Assembly: GCA_948567375.1 (NCBI GenBank)
Contig: OX419755.1
Location: forward strand, 76,778,931 to 76,842,930
DNA length: 64,000 nt
Direction: 5' to 3'
Source: Lunularia cruciata
Lineage: Eukaryota > Streptophyta > Marchantiopsida > Lunulariales > Lunulariaceae
Shown here: positions 12,401-23,299 of the stretch, in pieces
Layout: each line of letters opens with the position of its first letter
Numbering within the stretch: position 1 is the stretch's first letter
Position numbers and translations under genes: made by a program
The notes under the pieces: model-generated
Databases searched by the model: none
Told to the model about the DNA's origin: nothing
The model's input: only the letters and a program-made list of their open reading frames with translations

Positions 12401-14290
12401 ACTGAAGATAAAAGTGAAAGTGAGAGGGAAAGTAACAGTGTGTGGTGAAGTACACAAAGATTTCTCTATGTTCACAAGGTCAATTTCTATCACATGAAGT
12501 ATCACACGTGTGCCTAACTTGGACTTGACTTGTCCCAATTCGAACGTGTCTAAGACTATGGTAACACAGGAGCTTCTCTATATTTGAGTAAGACGTGAAG
12601 ACGAGACGGGCTTCAAATACCCAAGTACGGTAGTCTTTTCCTTCCAGTCATCAGTTTGTGCCATCAAAATCGAGTTATGAGGACGCCGGATCTAAGGAAC
12701 AAAAACATGCAAACCGCGACAAACAAACTTGAGTTACCCACAACCCTGCAACAAGAATATATTGGTCGTCTTTCAAGTACTCACTCGATTTCAAGAATCC
12801 AAAAACTTTCATGACCGAGAATGTCATGTCGAGGATATAGCAAGTTTACTAGATCTAGCTGGAAAGTAGTGATTCGTAGAGTACTTTCGGATGAAACAAA
12901 AAATTCACCGCAAGTTATCACAATCACGACCCAGCATGGAACAAGCTTTGCAACATACCTGCAACGTACATTGCTGTAATATTCAGCAGTAGTGTCTAAA
13001 ATGCATAAACTTGAGCGATATATGAATATTACGACCTCAGACGAGAAGTAGAACTAAAGCGAGTCAAAATACTGTCAAAAGTCCAACGATGTTGTGTTCA
13101 GAAGATTGCTAAAAGTCTATGCATATGCTCATCACTTTTGGTATAAGGGATTGTAACTAGTGGTAGTATGGGCATATACGATATATGAGGTGAACCCATT
13201 TGAATCTTTGGGCCTACTCCAGAAACAAACATCAAGAAAGGTCCTGTGAAAACATTTTAATCAAATTGAGGAAGATCCTCAATTCCTTAAGAGATTGACA
13301 TATAACATCTGTCATAGATATCAGAAAATGGACTGTATTGTTTATCGAAACAACTGTAGTTTCTCCAACACAACGGGTATACAATACTCTCCAGTTTTGA
13401 CGTCCAACCTATAGGTATTAAAACCCCTCCCGAAATCTTCGAACTGCCGTTCAGTTTTACTGACTACATGAAAAGATCGAATCTTTGTGAGATGCTCTTT
13501 CAGCCGACAGACCGACTAACCCTTAACTGAAACTATAGGCATTTTGCAACCACCACTATACGTGGAATATATGGAATCCGAAGCCAGAGGGCATGAGATC
13601 TCAGCCAGCCCTTGCCGAAGTTCCCGACTTCCAGATCGACTTTATAATAAGAACAGAAACAAGACCAGCATCCATCCATCACGAGGTTGGCTTGAAAGTG
13701 AGATTAGAAAGAGCAAGAGTTCGATTCACAGGATGCACACGTTAAGGACTCGAGTTTGACTCTTAGGTGCTACTAGCCAAAGTGGGGAGCGCTGAATGGG
13801 AGATCCTAATGCTTCCAATTCTGGGGCCCACTTCGAACTTCCAACCGTGTTGCGGTTTGACAGCTCACGCCACCGTAAAGGTGAAAAAGGTAAAACCATG
13901 CACATGTATTAAGACAGCCGTGAGAAGGATCCAGGGTAAAGAAAGGGCTTATAATGGCCATCCCTCACTGCAGCAGAACCATGGGCTGAGTGAGACCTAC
14001 AACGGAGAGTTAGTGCAGATCCCAATAGAACTGTTACATATAGTGAAGCCATTGATATGGCACTCATAGTCAGACCGGCGGAGAAGAAGCTGGTGGACCC
14101 TCCACAGACCCAGAAATAACTTTCAATCTGCAACTGACACTTCACGTCTTTTGCTCAAGCTAAATCCATCTCGTCTTTGGACACAAGACTGTTTGAAAAA
14201 TTTTCCCTGGTGGAATAGAGAGCACATGAGCAGCTGCCCCGATTTCCCTGGCTTGGTCTGGACCGGCCCTTGAACAATTGACTACGATCT
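9450..14290. other. Non-coding stretch between retroelement and second GT23 gene
   Basis: No gene is recognised. The region around 11.95-12.35 kb is AT-rich. Open frames near 13.5-14.1 kb (71 and 100 codons) overlap frames on the other strand and have no recognisable domain. A strong inverted repeat at 11541-11608 is listed separately. Confidence 0.45.
11541..11608. repeat. Near-perfect 29-bp inverted repeat (hairpin)
   Basis: The left arm 11541-11569 and right arm 11580-11608 are reverse complements with one mismatch (C at 11560 against the complement of A at 11589). The 10-nt loop holds the self-complementary core CGATCG. Such a long, nearly unmutated stem in otherwise featureless DNA suggests a recent inverted duplication, a miniature transposon footprint or a small-RNA foldback. 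No gene is adjacent. Confidence 0.85.
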
Positions 14291-14437
14291 TTGGAGGTGG
14301 CGTGTGAGGAGGAAAGTGATGTTACGGTGATCAGCCGCAAACTTCGAGCGAGGGAATTGAAGAGTTTGGCGCAGGATTGGTTGCGAGAGAAGGCTGGGCA
14401 AGAGGATGATTGGATTGAAATTTCAGCTAATCTCGAA

Positions 14438-16734
14438 ATGCTTCAGGCTCAATTTGATAAGATAAAGATGGTGATTCTTCAGGCTCCTACGCGAGCTGCG
14501 TTGTCAGTGCTCTCGGTGTTGAGTCTACTTCTTGTTTCGTTTCTCGTCTTGGACTGCTCTCTCCTTTATCAAACAAATCCCTGGGCTTCGGATACTAACG
14601 AAACCACGAAACAGGAGGCTACTCTTCGGCAGTCATGGACGCCTGATTCTTGTAAGTAGATGCTGCACCATTCTATCGAGATGAAAAAGTAGACCATCGA
14701 GGTCATGTTTGCTTTGCTTCCAGAAACAGTATATGCATTCGCAATCATGAATCCTTGGTGAATCGATTCTTATTTAAGGCATGACCCTATGAACACGCAG
14801 GGCAGTTCGCCAGTAGCGACGATACTGGAGAGAGTTTGTTCAAATGGACCAACTGGTCGACTGACTGGTGGAATGACCTCTCGCTCCACAATAAGGATCG
14901 GAATTGGGAAGGTCGACATAGGATGCACGAGAAGCTCAAGGCAGGAGCTGTGTGGTATGACATGAGAGTGAGAGAGTACTTTGTGAAGACGTTGGAGGCT
15001 CGCCAATTTCCTGCAAACTGTACCAAAAACTTTTGGATTGTTCACAGAGAGCACGACGCAGGTGCAAAGCATAGTCGCGTTAGAACTTCTTCTTATCTCC
15101 TGGAGTGACTGCTCTAAAATCTCCTAAATTTCCAGGAATTGGTTGCCAATATTAAGACCCAAGCAGATCACTTCTCACTACTTTCAACTTGTCTTTCTAT
15201 AGTACTCTGTCCCGTTCGGTGGAGTTGCTGGGTGTATGACAGTGGACTCACAGTGCTGCTTGTTGTGCAAGTGTTACATAAACTTTGCTGTCGACTGCAT
15301 ACATATGATTCCAGTTCCAGAAAACTGTGTTCTGACTTGATGGTTGTAAATCATTCGCCTTCCACTTTACAGGTTTATTATCGTGCACCCATGTCTTCTT
15401 CCCCATCGTCACGGTCGGACTTACGAAGGGGGATGGTTACACTACGATACCTGTAGGACAAGCAGAGGGCAAGTATCCTCCAGAGCTACCCACCTTCGAT
15501 GGCTGTGGCCCGCGGGAAGATAAAAACTTACGATGTTTCTTTAATATCACCAGTTGCAATATTGAGGATGACCCGCGCAGAGAGCAAATGCTTAAGGACA
15601 TCGACAACAACGACGAGGATTTGACAGGCTTGAATTGGGATCAGATGCTGAATAGATCAGCACTGACGGATGGGATGATTGTTTTGAAGAGTTTTATGTA
15701 TGACGGGAGACTTAGCAGACGGCACCAACAAGCTTCAAGAGGACCCAAGCTACTTCTGTGGAACGAGATTCGTCAACGCGGAGCTGCTGGAGTACATGGC
15801 GTGCCTGACCAAGGGGGTGAGAAAGCTAGTTTTGAACAGATTGATTTTGTCATTCATTCCATGCTCGGTTCATGGTTTCTTCAACAAACTTCAAAGAACG
15901 TCAAGGTTATTGCAAACAGAATCATGTCCAAGTACTCGGATTCTAATGGCAATCAGATTTGGACCCCACCCGTTCTGGCAGTGCATGTCCGACAGACTGA
16001 CAAACAGGTAATTTTCAAATCAGTCAGCAAAAGTTCCATCAAATAGGATCCAAACATCATTTCAACCCTATTTTCTCTTAGTTGAATCTACATCTTTATC
16101 ACTTGGTCGTAGTTTGCTGTTTCTATGGCGAAATTGCTTGGACCTTGTGTGGCCACCCTTCCTGCTGCCTTTTTTGAGGTTACTCTGTTTGTATAATGGA
16201 AGATTCATCTCTTCATTCTCTCATTGGAGATCTATGTAATTGCAGTCGGAAGATCCGTACTTCCAGAAGACAGGTCATTACAGAAGTGTGGATGACTACA
16301 CAATTCAAATGAACAAGTTGGAGGAAGAATTCGATTTTAAATGGCAGTCCATTTTCCTGATCTCTGACTCAGCTTCAGCAATGGAGTCCTTAGCTCAGCA
16401 CATCAACAACATCAAGGCAAACAGTACTCCAGATTCCGAGAATGGGCGGAAAGGTAAACGATTCATTATGTATGACTGGAATTTTGACAATGGAATCATT
16501 GAAAGACGGGGAGGTCACACCCATATCCCTTCAGATATCAAGTATTCAGCTCAGGAACATTTCTTAGCCACATTGTATATCATCGGTAAGATAGCAGACT
16601 ACGCAATTGTCCAGTATACGTCCAATGTAGGAAGGTTCTTAAGTGAGATTATAGGTGCACGACATAGACTTTCTAGTGACGGTCTGATAGGGCCAAATGC
16701 TTACTCCGTGGACAAAATCTGGCATCACGATTGA
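14438..16734 (+). CDS. GT23 family alpha-1,6-fucosyltransferase-like, type II membrane protein
   Basis: Likely transfers fucose from GDP-fucose onto a glycan in the Golgi. Four exons join in phase: 14438-14651, 14801-15061, 15373-16007 and 16246-16734, giving 532 residues. The first in-frame ATG is 14438; the frame is open upstream to 14282 without an ATG, so a further 5' exon is possible. Residues 21-43 form a membrane anchor after a short cytosolic tail, the usual Golgi transferase layout. HVRQTDK (residues 363-369) is the GDP-binding motif, normally HVRRTDK; the second Arg is Gln. Later blocks FLISDSASA, GKRFIMYDW, ADYAIVQYTSNVGRF and IGARHRLSS are GT23-like. There is no SH3 domain. The join of exons 2 and 3 is the weak point, because the glycine-rich segment expected there is not clear. 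Confidence 0.75.
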
Positions 16735-16897
16735 TCAGTACATGTAGAGTAGATATTTCTTCATCGAATTCGATGTTTGTACACTATTTCGACACCCAAT
16801 TTTGCCATTTTAAATTTAATTGAGCCATGAACTACACTTGTAAGCTCCATACTGACTGACTGACTGACTAGAACAGAAGTCCCATCTGTTCATCAAT

Positions 16898-16903
16898 AAT
16901 AAA
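16898..16903 (+). promoter_or_regulatory. Possible polyadenylation signal AATAAA of the GT23-like gene
   Basis: AATAAA lies 164 bases after the stop codon of the GT23-like gene, in AT-rich DNA. A short TGAC tetranucleotide run sits just before it (about 16854-16869). Plant poly(A) signals are loose, so this is only suggestive. Confidence 0.35.
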
Positions 16904-17592
16904 ATTCAATCATGAAATTGAGCTGAATTTCATATCTTACTGGGCTGTGCCTGATTGATCTTACGAGTTAGATGAATCGAGACTAGTTTTGAACTGGGTG
17001 CGATGCCTTTCCAAGTTATCTTCTCATGTATAGAATTCATCTCTGTTCCCTGGCTGTGTTCCATTGAGTGGAGAGCCGACTGCTGCAGCTTTGGGAAGAT
17101 CAAACCAGAAGTAGAACAGAAACTGATTCTGAAAATCACAATTCAGCAACCAGCTGCAAATTGTCTCACCCTAGATTATACGCGTACATGTGTCGGGCAG
17201 TTAGTAGTCGAAGCCCAAAAGTTTATGAGCGTGAGATCTTAGAGCACTCAGCTGTGTATCTGCATTACTTCTCCCTCCTTTCACCCCCTATGTCTCTTCC
17301 TTGTACGGCTTGATGGGGTCTTCCCATCCTTGTTGTTATTGCACGCGGTCGCCACTTCCTCACTGTCGGAAGTAGAACACAACACTTCGGTACATGGTTG
17401 CAGGATTTAACGCAGATATGCACTGTCATGTGCCCTTCATTTAGTGACAGCGTTCTTTAGCCAGAGTAGCACTGAATGCTGTCGACAAACTTTAAGAAGC
17501 CAATTCTCGACAATGAGAGCTGGCCATGCCCACAAACTATTGTCCCTCTGGAGCTTGTCAAAGAGCAGTTGTGGCTAACGTGCAAACCCCTA

Positions 17593-17628
17593 AACCTAAT
17601 CTAATAATCTAAAGGATTAGATTAGGTT
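17593..17628. repeat. 13-bp perfect inverted repeat in AT-rich spacer
   Basis: Arms 17593-17605 (AACCTAATCTAAT) and 17616-17628 are exact reverse complements around a 10-nt loop. The DNA from here to about 18240 is extremely AT-rich and holds no gene I can support. Confidence 0.7.
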
Positions 17629-18351
17629 AATTGGGGTATTTAACTCTTTCCTGTTTTTATTTTAAAGAAATTTAAAGAATCAAATCTGGAGGGATTCACT
17701 AAATTAAAATTTGAGTTGTAAGGAGAGAATTATTAATAATTAATTTAAAGGAATATAATAACTTATTTTTATTAATAACGTTTAAATATATAGAAATTTA
17801 TTTGTTAAAATATATAAAAATAACTTATAAGTAAAAGTTCTATAATTATTTATTTATTTATTATAAAATATATTAAAATTTAAATTATTAAATTTTTTAT
17901 TAAAATCATATTATTAAATTGTGAAGTATAAAAAATTTATATGAAATATGATAAAAGTGAAAATACGAATTTTCACTATTTAACTTTTAATATAACTTTC
18001 ACAGTCCTTTTTATAAAATTTTATCATGAAACAATTTTGATCTTTTCAAATAATTAAATTTAAAAAGATTATTAATACATATTTAATTATCACTCCTATA
18101 TTCACCAAGAATAGTTAAATTCTCAAAATTAAAAATTAAAACACTAGTTTAGGTAGGCACAAGTGTATAGATTTTCCTATAATAAATACTTAGGCTTTAA
18201 CATTATAAAATAAAGAAATAAAACACTGGAGGGCAATGAACTGGAAAATCAACCGTTAATCGAGTACTGTAATTGGACGGACATTCGCCGTGATCTGTAG
18301 GGGCTGATCAAGTACTAATTCTAACATCGAGTTGAAGGATTACGGCACTGT

Positions 18352-18846
18352 TCACGTAGCTCTCGTATCTTCATCACACATGTTCTTTACAGCGGATGTA
18401 TAAAGCTTTGAAGTAAAGAGTAGGTGGCCCGAAACCACGAAAGGACTCGACGCAATTGCATGCAAAGCTCTCTTCATGAGGTTTTTCAGTTCCGTAAACT
18501 GTCCTTCGAGGATGCTGACTTCGTAAACGTCTACTCCTTCTGTCGTGGAAGGGTTCAACTCTTGTGGGAAATGCAGACAATGTACCAATACTAGACCGCC
18601 GGTGGATGCTCCAGCGGGAAGATTAGCTACACTCGTGGTGTCTGCATGGAAACTAGTTTTAACTTGCCTTTTCTCTCCTGTGTGAATATCTTTCGTCATT
18701 ATTGCAGCCGCTATCGACGTCGTCGCTTTTTGGGACTTATTTCTTTCAATGGAAGGGGAGTCCACCTTTAAGAACTGAGCCTCTTTGGTTTCAAACTGAA
18801 CTACGTGTTGCGTATCTCTAAAGGAAACTCGTACTCTAGTAGGCAC
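18352..18846 (-). CDS. Unassigned open frame, 164 codons, no ATG at its start
   Basis: The frame is open from 18846 (GTG, preceded in frame by TGA at 18859-18861) to TGA at 18352. The first in-frame ATG is codon 50, so it is either a shorter protein or an internal or terminal exon with an acceptor near 18850. The translation has mixed composition and no membrane segment or motif that I recognise. It lies about 0.9 kb downstream of the LRR-like gene on the same strand and might be a separate small gene. I do not assign a function. Confidence 0.3.
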   Translation of the reverse strand: MPTRVRVSFRDTQHVVQFETKEAQFLKVDSPSIERNKSQKATTSIAAAIMTKDIHTGEKRQVKTSFHADTTSVANLPAGASTGGLVLVHCLHFPQELNPSTTEGVDVYEVSILEGQFTELKNLMKRALHAIASSPFVVSGHLLFTSKLYTSAVKNMCDEDTRAT

Positions 18847-18936
18847 TCGACATCGTTCTCATGACAGCAGTTTTGAGTACTCTGTACTTTGAATCGAGTG
18901 CTTGATGCAGTGCAGAGAATAGGTGTCTTTTCATTC

Positions 18937-18982
18937 TAGCTGACAAGCACTCGATTCCTAGCAGTGAAGTGCTTGTCAGCTA
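18937..18982. repeat. Perfect 15-bp hairpin with 16-nt loop
   Basis: Arms TAGCTGACAAGCACT at 18937-18951 and 18968-18982 are exact reverse complements. A related half-site (AGCACTCGA) continues into the loop, and sequence just upstream (18896-18905) repeats the GAGTGCTTGATGCAG theme, so the region looks like stacked short repeats. It lies between the unassigned minus-strand frame and the LRR-like gene. Confidence 0.75.
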
Positions 18983-19750
18983 AACAATACACTATTCCTT
19001 GTGGTCAATCTTGGTGGTGACACGACCGTTCTTCGAAGGCATGCTACAATCTGTGGATCTGACAAATAATACATATGACGAGGATCAGGAGGTTTGTGTT
19101 CACTCGCGAGGTTGCGTTTTATGAAGTTTGAGAGTTATGAGAGTTCTGCCTGACGGTACTGCGAAGTATGAGTTTCTGACGATACAGATTTCATTATTAA
19201 GACAAAAGCTTTTAGACAGTCTACAAGGTCATAGGTATCATACAAAGTACAATATCAGAAGCTTCCGGTTGTAGCTTGATCCTCCTGGTGAGAGCTCTGG
19301 TTCAAGTCAGCGTGCGGCACTGAGTAGTGACAAGAGTTCAGTTAACAAATCAACTCGTGTCCCTAAAGAGATTGGACTCTGGGAACAGGTTCTATGAGGA
19401 TGATCAACAGGATTTCGGTCAACATCCATAAAGTAATTTGAACTGCATGTGTGCACAGAACCATTCCAGTTCAGAGGAATCGGATACAAGGCCTTCCACG
19501 AAGTAAAAAGTCAATGGCAATAGATAGAGACATTGCGTGGTTCAACACTTCCTCATAAACAAATTATTCACAAGAATTCTATTGTGAGTCTCAGAGCCAA
19601 CTCTTCCAAAACTTTCCATGGTGCAATATGAATTGTAGATCACTAACAGAGGGGATTGCTGTTGCAGTCTACATTTATGGCAGTGATATATTGGAGTGTA
19701 CAGAGGCTACTACCAGAAGAGAGGAAAGGATTCGCATTATGACCTTGATA

Positions 19751-22315
19751 CTACAGTTGCTCCTCAGCACCAAAAGGTAAAAGTGGTTTCCAGCTAGACT
19801 CAGGACTGAAAATCAGCTGCTGTTTGAGGATCTCCGTGTGCAGCTGTTGTCCTTTTAACTTCAAGGTGTTTCTGCTGTCTCCAGATCCCCGAGCGTAGCT
19901 ACTTCTTTCGGATCTCAGGACGATGCTTGGAGGTTTGTACAATCCATATGATACTCTGCTGGTCTTCGGGAAAGCAAACTTCAAGGAAACTTCTTGTGTT
20001 TTCTTGTTGAGAGCTATTACTCCTCCGACCAATACGGCCCCCAATGCTAAGCCAATCTCAAATACAGGGATAGAGAAAAAATGCAAATATCTCGTACATC
20101 GAGAAGAAGAATCGGGAATAGCAGATCTTTCTTCATCTCCACTTTCCAGTTCCTCGTCCAGAACCACAACCGGTGTATGATGGAAGGTCTCCTTTCCAAG
20201 CAAGTAAGGTGGCCTCTTTATTGTTCTATCTGCTGCTGATGGTTGGTATTGAGACAGAACAGGCAAGACCGAGGCGTCCATCACTGTTGATCCTAGCATA
20301 TGGTTAATACGCTCATACTGACAAAGGTATGGTGCCTCCAGTTGAGGCTGGGGGTGCTTACATCTATCGATCAGTCGAACGGATCTGTTGATAAAGTTTT
20401 CTGGCTCCAAGTCTAAAGAGGTACGTAGCTGCAACTGACATTCTCCTCGAGTGGAATTTACTGCTGGATGGTATTTGTTAGCCCGTAATTTGTTCGTCCA
20501 GAACCTTTCCTTCAGTAAAGCAAATGCATTGGAAGTCCCCATTCTTGAAAGTTGGCAGCGCCTTTTTACTTGCACAAATCTGATATGATTAACCAACATA
20601 TTCAGAAGCTCTAGCTCTTTCACTTTCCGCAACGTCGACCTCTCCAGTCTGTTATAAGCGACGCTGGTGGGTAGGATATCAGAAATGTCCACTCTGTTAC
20701 AAGCGATGTTGATGGGTAGGATGTCAGAGAATCCGCACTGAGAGACAGGAAACTCTCCACTGGGGTTATTTCTGCTCAAATCCACCAGCACTGCCACGTC
20801 CTCGCAGGTCGAGAGATTGACCTCCAAAGTCCCTCCCATCAAACTCTCCAAGGTGAGTAGCTGGATTTCAGACACCCTGTTGCTACCACAAGTGTGACTA
20901 CCACTTTGTACGTCAAAAGTAAACCTCACAGCACATATTTCTCGACAGCTATCAGACATGTTAAAAAAGATCCTGCCTAAAGGATAATTATGCTGCAAGG
21001 CAAGAAGGTCAAGTTGTGAAAGGTTGCAGGCTTCCGCTGCTAGTTCAGTGTCGAGCATATTGTGATCCCAACGCAGACTATTTATACAGCCGTGGAGTCC
21101 TGTGTACTTTACACAACCACCTGATACATTTGAATGCGAGTGAATCTTCAAAAGAAACTCCAATGGTGCAAGCTCTGGCACCATCATATCACCATACAGA
21201 GTACTGTCACTATGATCGAAATCTACCAACCCAGAGAAAGTGACACTCGGCTCGATTGTTTGGGAAGTAGAACACTCCAACTCCAACTCAACTAGTACTT
21301 CACCAATAACTTGATGATTGAAGTCTAGGGAAGTGAAGATCATCTTGTAGGAGTTGCTTAGAGAAGTAAGGTCTGGATATAGGAGATTGCTCCTGGGCAA
21401 AGTCAGAGCGCTTGCATGTTGCAGCACTGTGGACCCAGATGGTCCGTCGTCTAGATCCCAATTACTATAATGGTGCATTGAACTCACATGTTTGCAACTA
21501 GCCAAAAGAACAGGTATGCTGTCCCAGAAATTGTTGTAGCCAAGTTCCAAGATCGGTATCCTTTGCGATCTTCGAAGTTGAATGTATTCCTTCCACTTAC
21601 GATCGTTGTTGGCGATACACAATGTCTGCAGATTCTCCAATCGATAGGAAGATAATAATATCAATCTACTCAGCTGACTGAAGACCGATCTGGGGTCGAT
21701 CAAGTTGGACGACCCAGCCAAACTGCTGGGAGCTTCACCAAGCAAACTTTTTCCACCTCTATCTGTAGTCCAAGTGCCGGGACCATTGCAAGCATCTGTG
21801 CAACTGAAGCTCCGGAGAATACCTGAACTGTCCAGCAATCCTAGCTCTGATGGAATCCGCCCTCCAAGACGACAGGTCTTCAAGGGATACAGAGTTTCGA
21901 GTGACGTACAAAGGAAAAGAGAATAAGGGATACATCCACCCATATTGTTGCTCCGAAGTTCCAAGGCGCTCAGGTGACCTAGACATTCAACTTCACTTGG
22001 TGTCATAATACCCAGATCGTCGTTGATGAGGTCCAAGTTGCTCAATCCTCCACACGAACCCAAATCTACAGAACTTTGTCCACTGAATGATGTAGGTGAA
22101 GGGGCCAAGTTGACACGAGACGAGGTTTTCCCACTAACAGAGCTCACTCTTCCACTTCTATCTTTAAGTAGATAACCAAGATAGATCTCCTGCTCATAAA
22201 CCTTAGGGTCCCCTCCAGAGATTAGACCAATCTTGGAATTGGTTCTAGAAATCGCGCTTAACAGAACGTCCTCTGATGCTTCATCCATCTCCTTCTTGGG
22301 GTCATGTAGAAGCTT
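19751..22315 (-). CDS. Receptor-like protein with eroded leucine-rich repeats and one membrane span
   Basis: An 845-codon frame from ATG 22288 to TAG 19751 is open throughout. Nine further in-frame codons to 22315 follow a possible acceptor, so this may be the last exon of a longer gene. Plant-type LRR fragments appear from about residue 80 to 580: LSNLDLINDDL, LSALELRSNNMGGCIP, GGRIPSELGLL, LELGYNNFWDSIP and LVDLSRNNPSGEFP. Most repeats have lost the regular LxxLxLxxNxLxGxIP spacing. A hydrophobic segment IGLALGAVLVGGVIAL near residues 740-760 is followed by a basic stretch and about 80 residues without a kinase, the layout of a receptor-like protein. No signal peptide is seen at the ATG; it may be on an upstream exon. 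A short direct duplication (ISDILPTSVAYNRL / FSDILPINIACNRV) lies at about 20645-20740. Confidence 0.55.
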   Translation of the reverse strand, partial: KLLHDPKKEMDEASEDVLLSAISRTNSKIGLISGGDPKVYEQEIYLGYLLKDRSGRVSSVSGKTSSRVNLAPSPTSFSGQSSVDLGSCGGLSNLDLINDDLGIMTPSEVECLGHLSALELRSNNMGGCIPYSLFLCTSLETLYPLKTCRLGGRIPSELGLLDSSGILRSFSCTDACNGPGTWTTDRGGKSLLGEAPSSLAGSSNLIDPRSVFSQLSRLILLSSYRLENLQTLCIANNDRKWKEYIQLRRSQRIPILELGYNNFWDSIPVLLASCKHVSSMHHYSNWDLDDGPSGSTVLQHASALTLPRSNLLYPDLTSLSNSYKMIFTSLDFNHQVIGEVLVELELECSTSQTIEPSVTFSGLVDFDHSDSTLYGDMMVPELAPLEFLLKIHSHSNVSGGCVKYTGLHGCINSLRWDHNMLDTELAAEACNLSQLDLLALQHNYPLGRIFFNMSDSCREICAVRFTFDVQSGSHTCGSNRVSEIQLLTLESLMGGTLEVNLSTCEDVAVLVDLSRNNPSGEFPVSQCGFSDILPINIACNRVDISDILPTSVAYNRLERSTLRKVKELELLNMLVNHIRFVQVKRRCQLSRMGTSNAFALLKERFWTNKLRANKYHPAVNSTRGECQLQLRTSLDLEPENFINRSVRLIDRCKHPQPQLEAPYLCQYERINHMLGSTVMDASVLPVLSQYQPSAADRTIKRPPYLLGKETFHHTPVVVLDEELESGDEERSAIPDSSSRCTRYLHFFSIPVFEIGLALGAVLVGGVIALNKKTQEVSLKFAFPKTSRVSYGLYKPPSIVLRSERSSYARGSGDSRNTLKLKGQQLHTEILKQQLIFSPESSWKPLLPFGAEEQL

Positions 22316-22717
22316 CTTACATTCACTGCATCACTCGTATTAACATCCAATCAGTTCAGGCGATCCCACCTCAAACAAGTCCTCCAAATTAACTTTCCTT
22401 TCTTTATTCTCAAATACCAACCCACACTATATTCCCAAGTATAGGTCCGCTTTGGGTGGAAATCCCTAGGAGGATATGAGACATTCTCCTTGGAGGTTGT
22501 TTACTTATGTTCTATGTTGTCTTCGGAAGCCTCTATTACATCGAGGCCCAAAATTTATCAACCTCAAGTATCTAAATTGCAGTGCAGAACCTTCTACGCG
22601 GAAACACAAGCACATGAACTACATCGTGAAGCTTCAAACGACAAACAGTCCGAAATACACCTAGAAATTTCAATTCAAGGCATAGTGCCTTTGTAGAGAT
22701 TCAATTCAAATTCTTAC

Positions 22718-23203
22718 CTTCTCCGAAAGGGAATCGGCGCTGATCCACTTTGTATCGTTCATGAATGAGGTTTTCTTGGCCCGTGGTCCCAAGAATACAC
22801 CTGGATTTTCCAATTGGATGACAGCTTCAATCTTCTGATTTATAGCTGACTCCTTGATCTCACATGTTTTCTCATATTCGGGTGGTTCACCTCTGTCAAT
22901 CCTTCTTTCAGTAAGAAGTTCAACACTCGTTTTGTATGACAACATTAATTTGCATCACAGTGAGGCGAGTGTCCTAGAGGAGAGACCCATTAGCAGGACG
23001 TCTCCCGACTCCTCTGTTCCAACCCCAGCAGCGGCTGCTGAGTAGCTGAAATGAGCAGTAAACCCAGAGGAAAGACCGAATTCGTAAGTAGCTATTCCCA
23101 GCCCCCACAACCGAGAACTCCCACTATACCTCACCATAACCTTCCCTAAGAGGAAATCTGCCAGTGAAAGTCCAGTCCGTATGTCCATTCGTGAATAGAA
23201 CAT
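22718..23203 (-). other. Candidate upstream exon(s) of the LRR-like gene, one in-frame stop
   Basis: On the minus strand, frame 22945-22718 ends in ...SLSEK followed directly by GTAAGA, a strong donor in phase 0. The phase matches the possible acceptor at 22316-22317 before the LRR frame. The segment 23203-22955 is in the same frame, separated only by a TGA and a few codons (C-K-L). It carries an alanine-rich piece (SAAAAGVGTEE) that resembles no family I know. Either these are exons of one gene with a premature stop, or only the 22945-22718 part is real. Confidence 0.3.
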
Positions 23204-23299
23204 CCGATCTGAACCAGGCTACACCTTCAACGCTAATTCAAATGCACAACTGGAAAATCTCACAAATCTTGGTAATGGCGAGTAATTTCTCGTCATGTG

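Noticed and set aside
13544-14145. Open frames before the GT23-like gene as a 5' exon
   Set aside because: No donor in the right phase with convincing homology was found; left as unassigned.
14291-14437. Start of the GT23-like protein at 14291
   Set aside because: The codon there is TTG, not ATG, and a stop lies just upstream; 14438 is the first ATG in frame and gives a normal Golgi-type tail.
15697-15815. Frameshift in the GT23 gene at 15697-15815 suggested by another open frame (ELLEYMACLTKG)
   Set aside because: The main frame is open from 15373 to 16007, and its text (MIVLKSFMYDG, then DFVIHSMLGSW) follows the family order without a shift.
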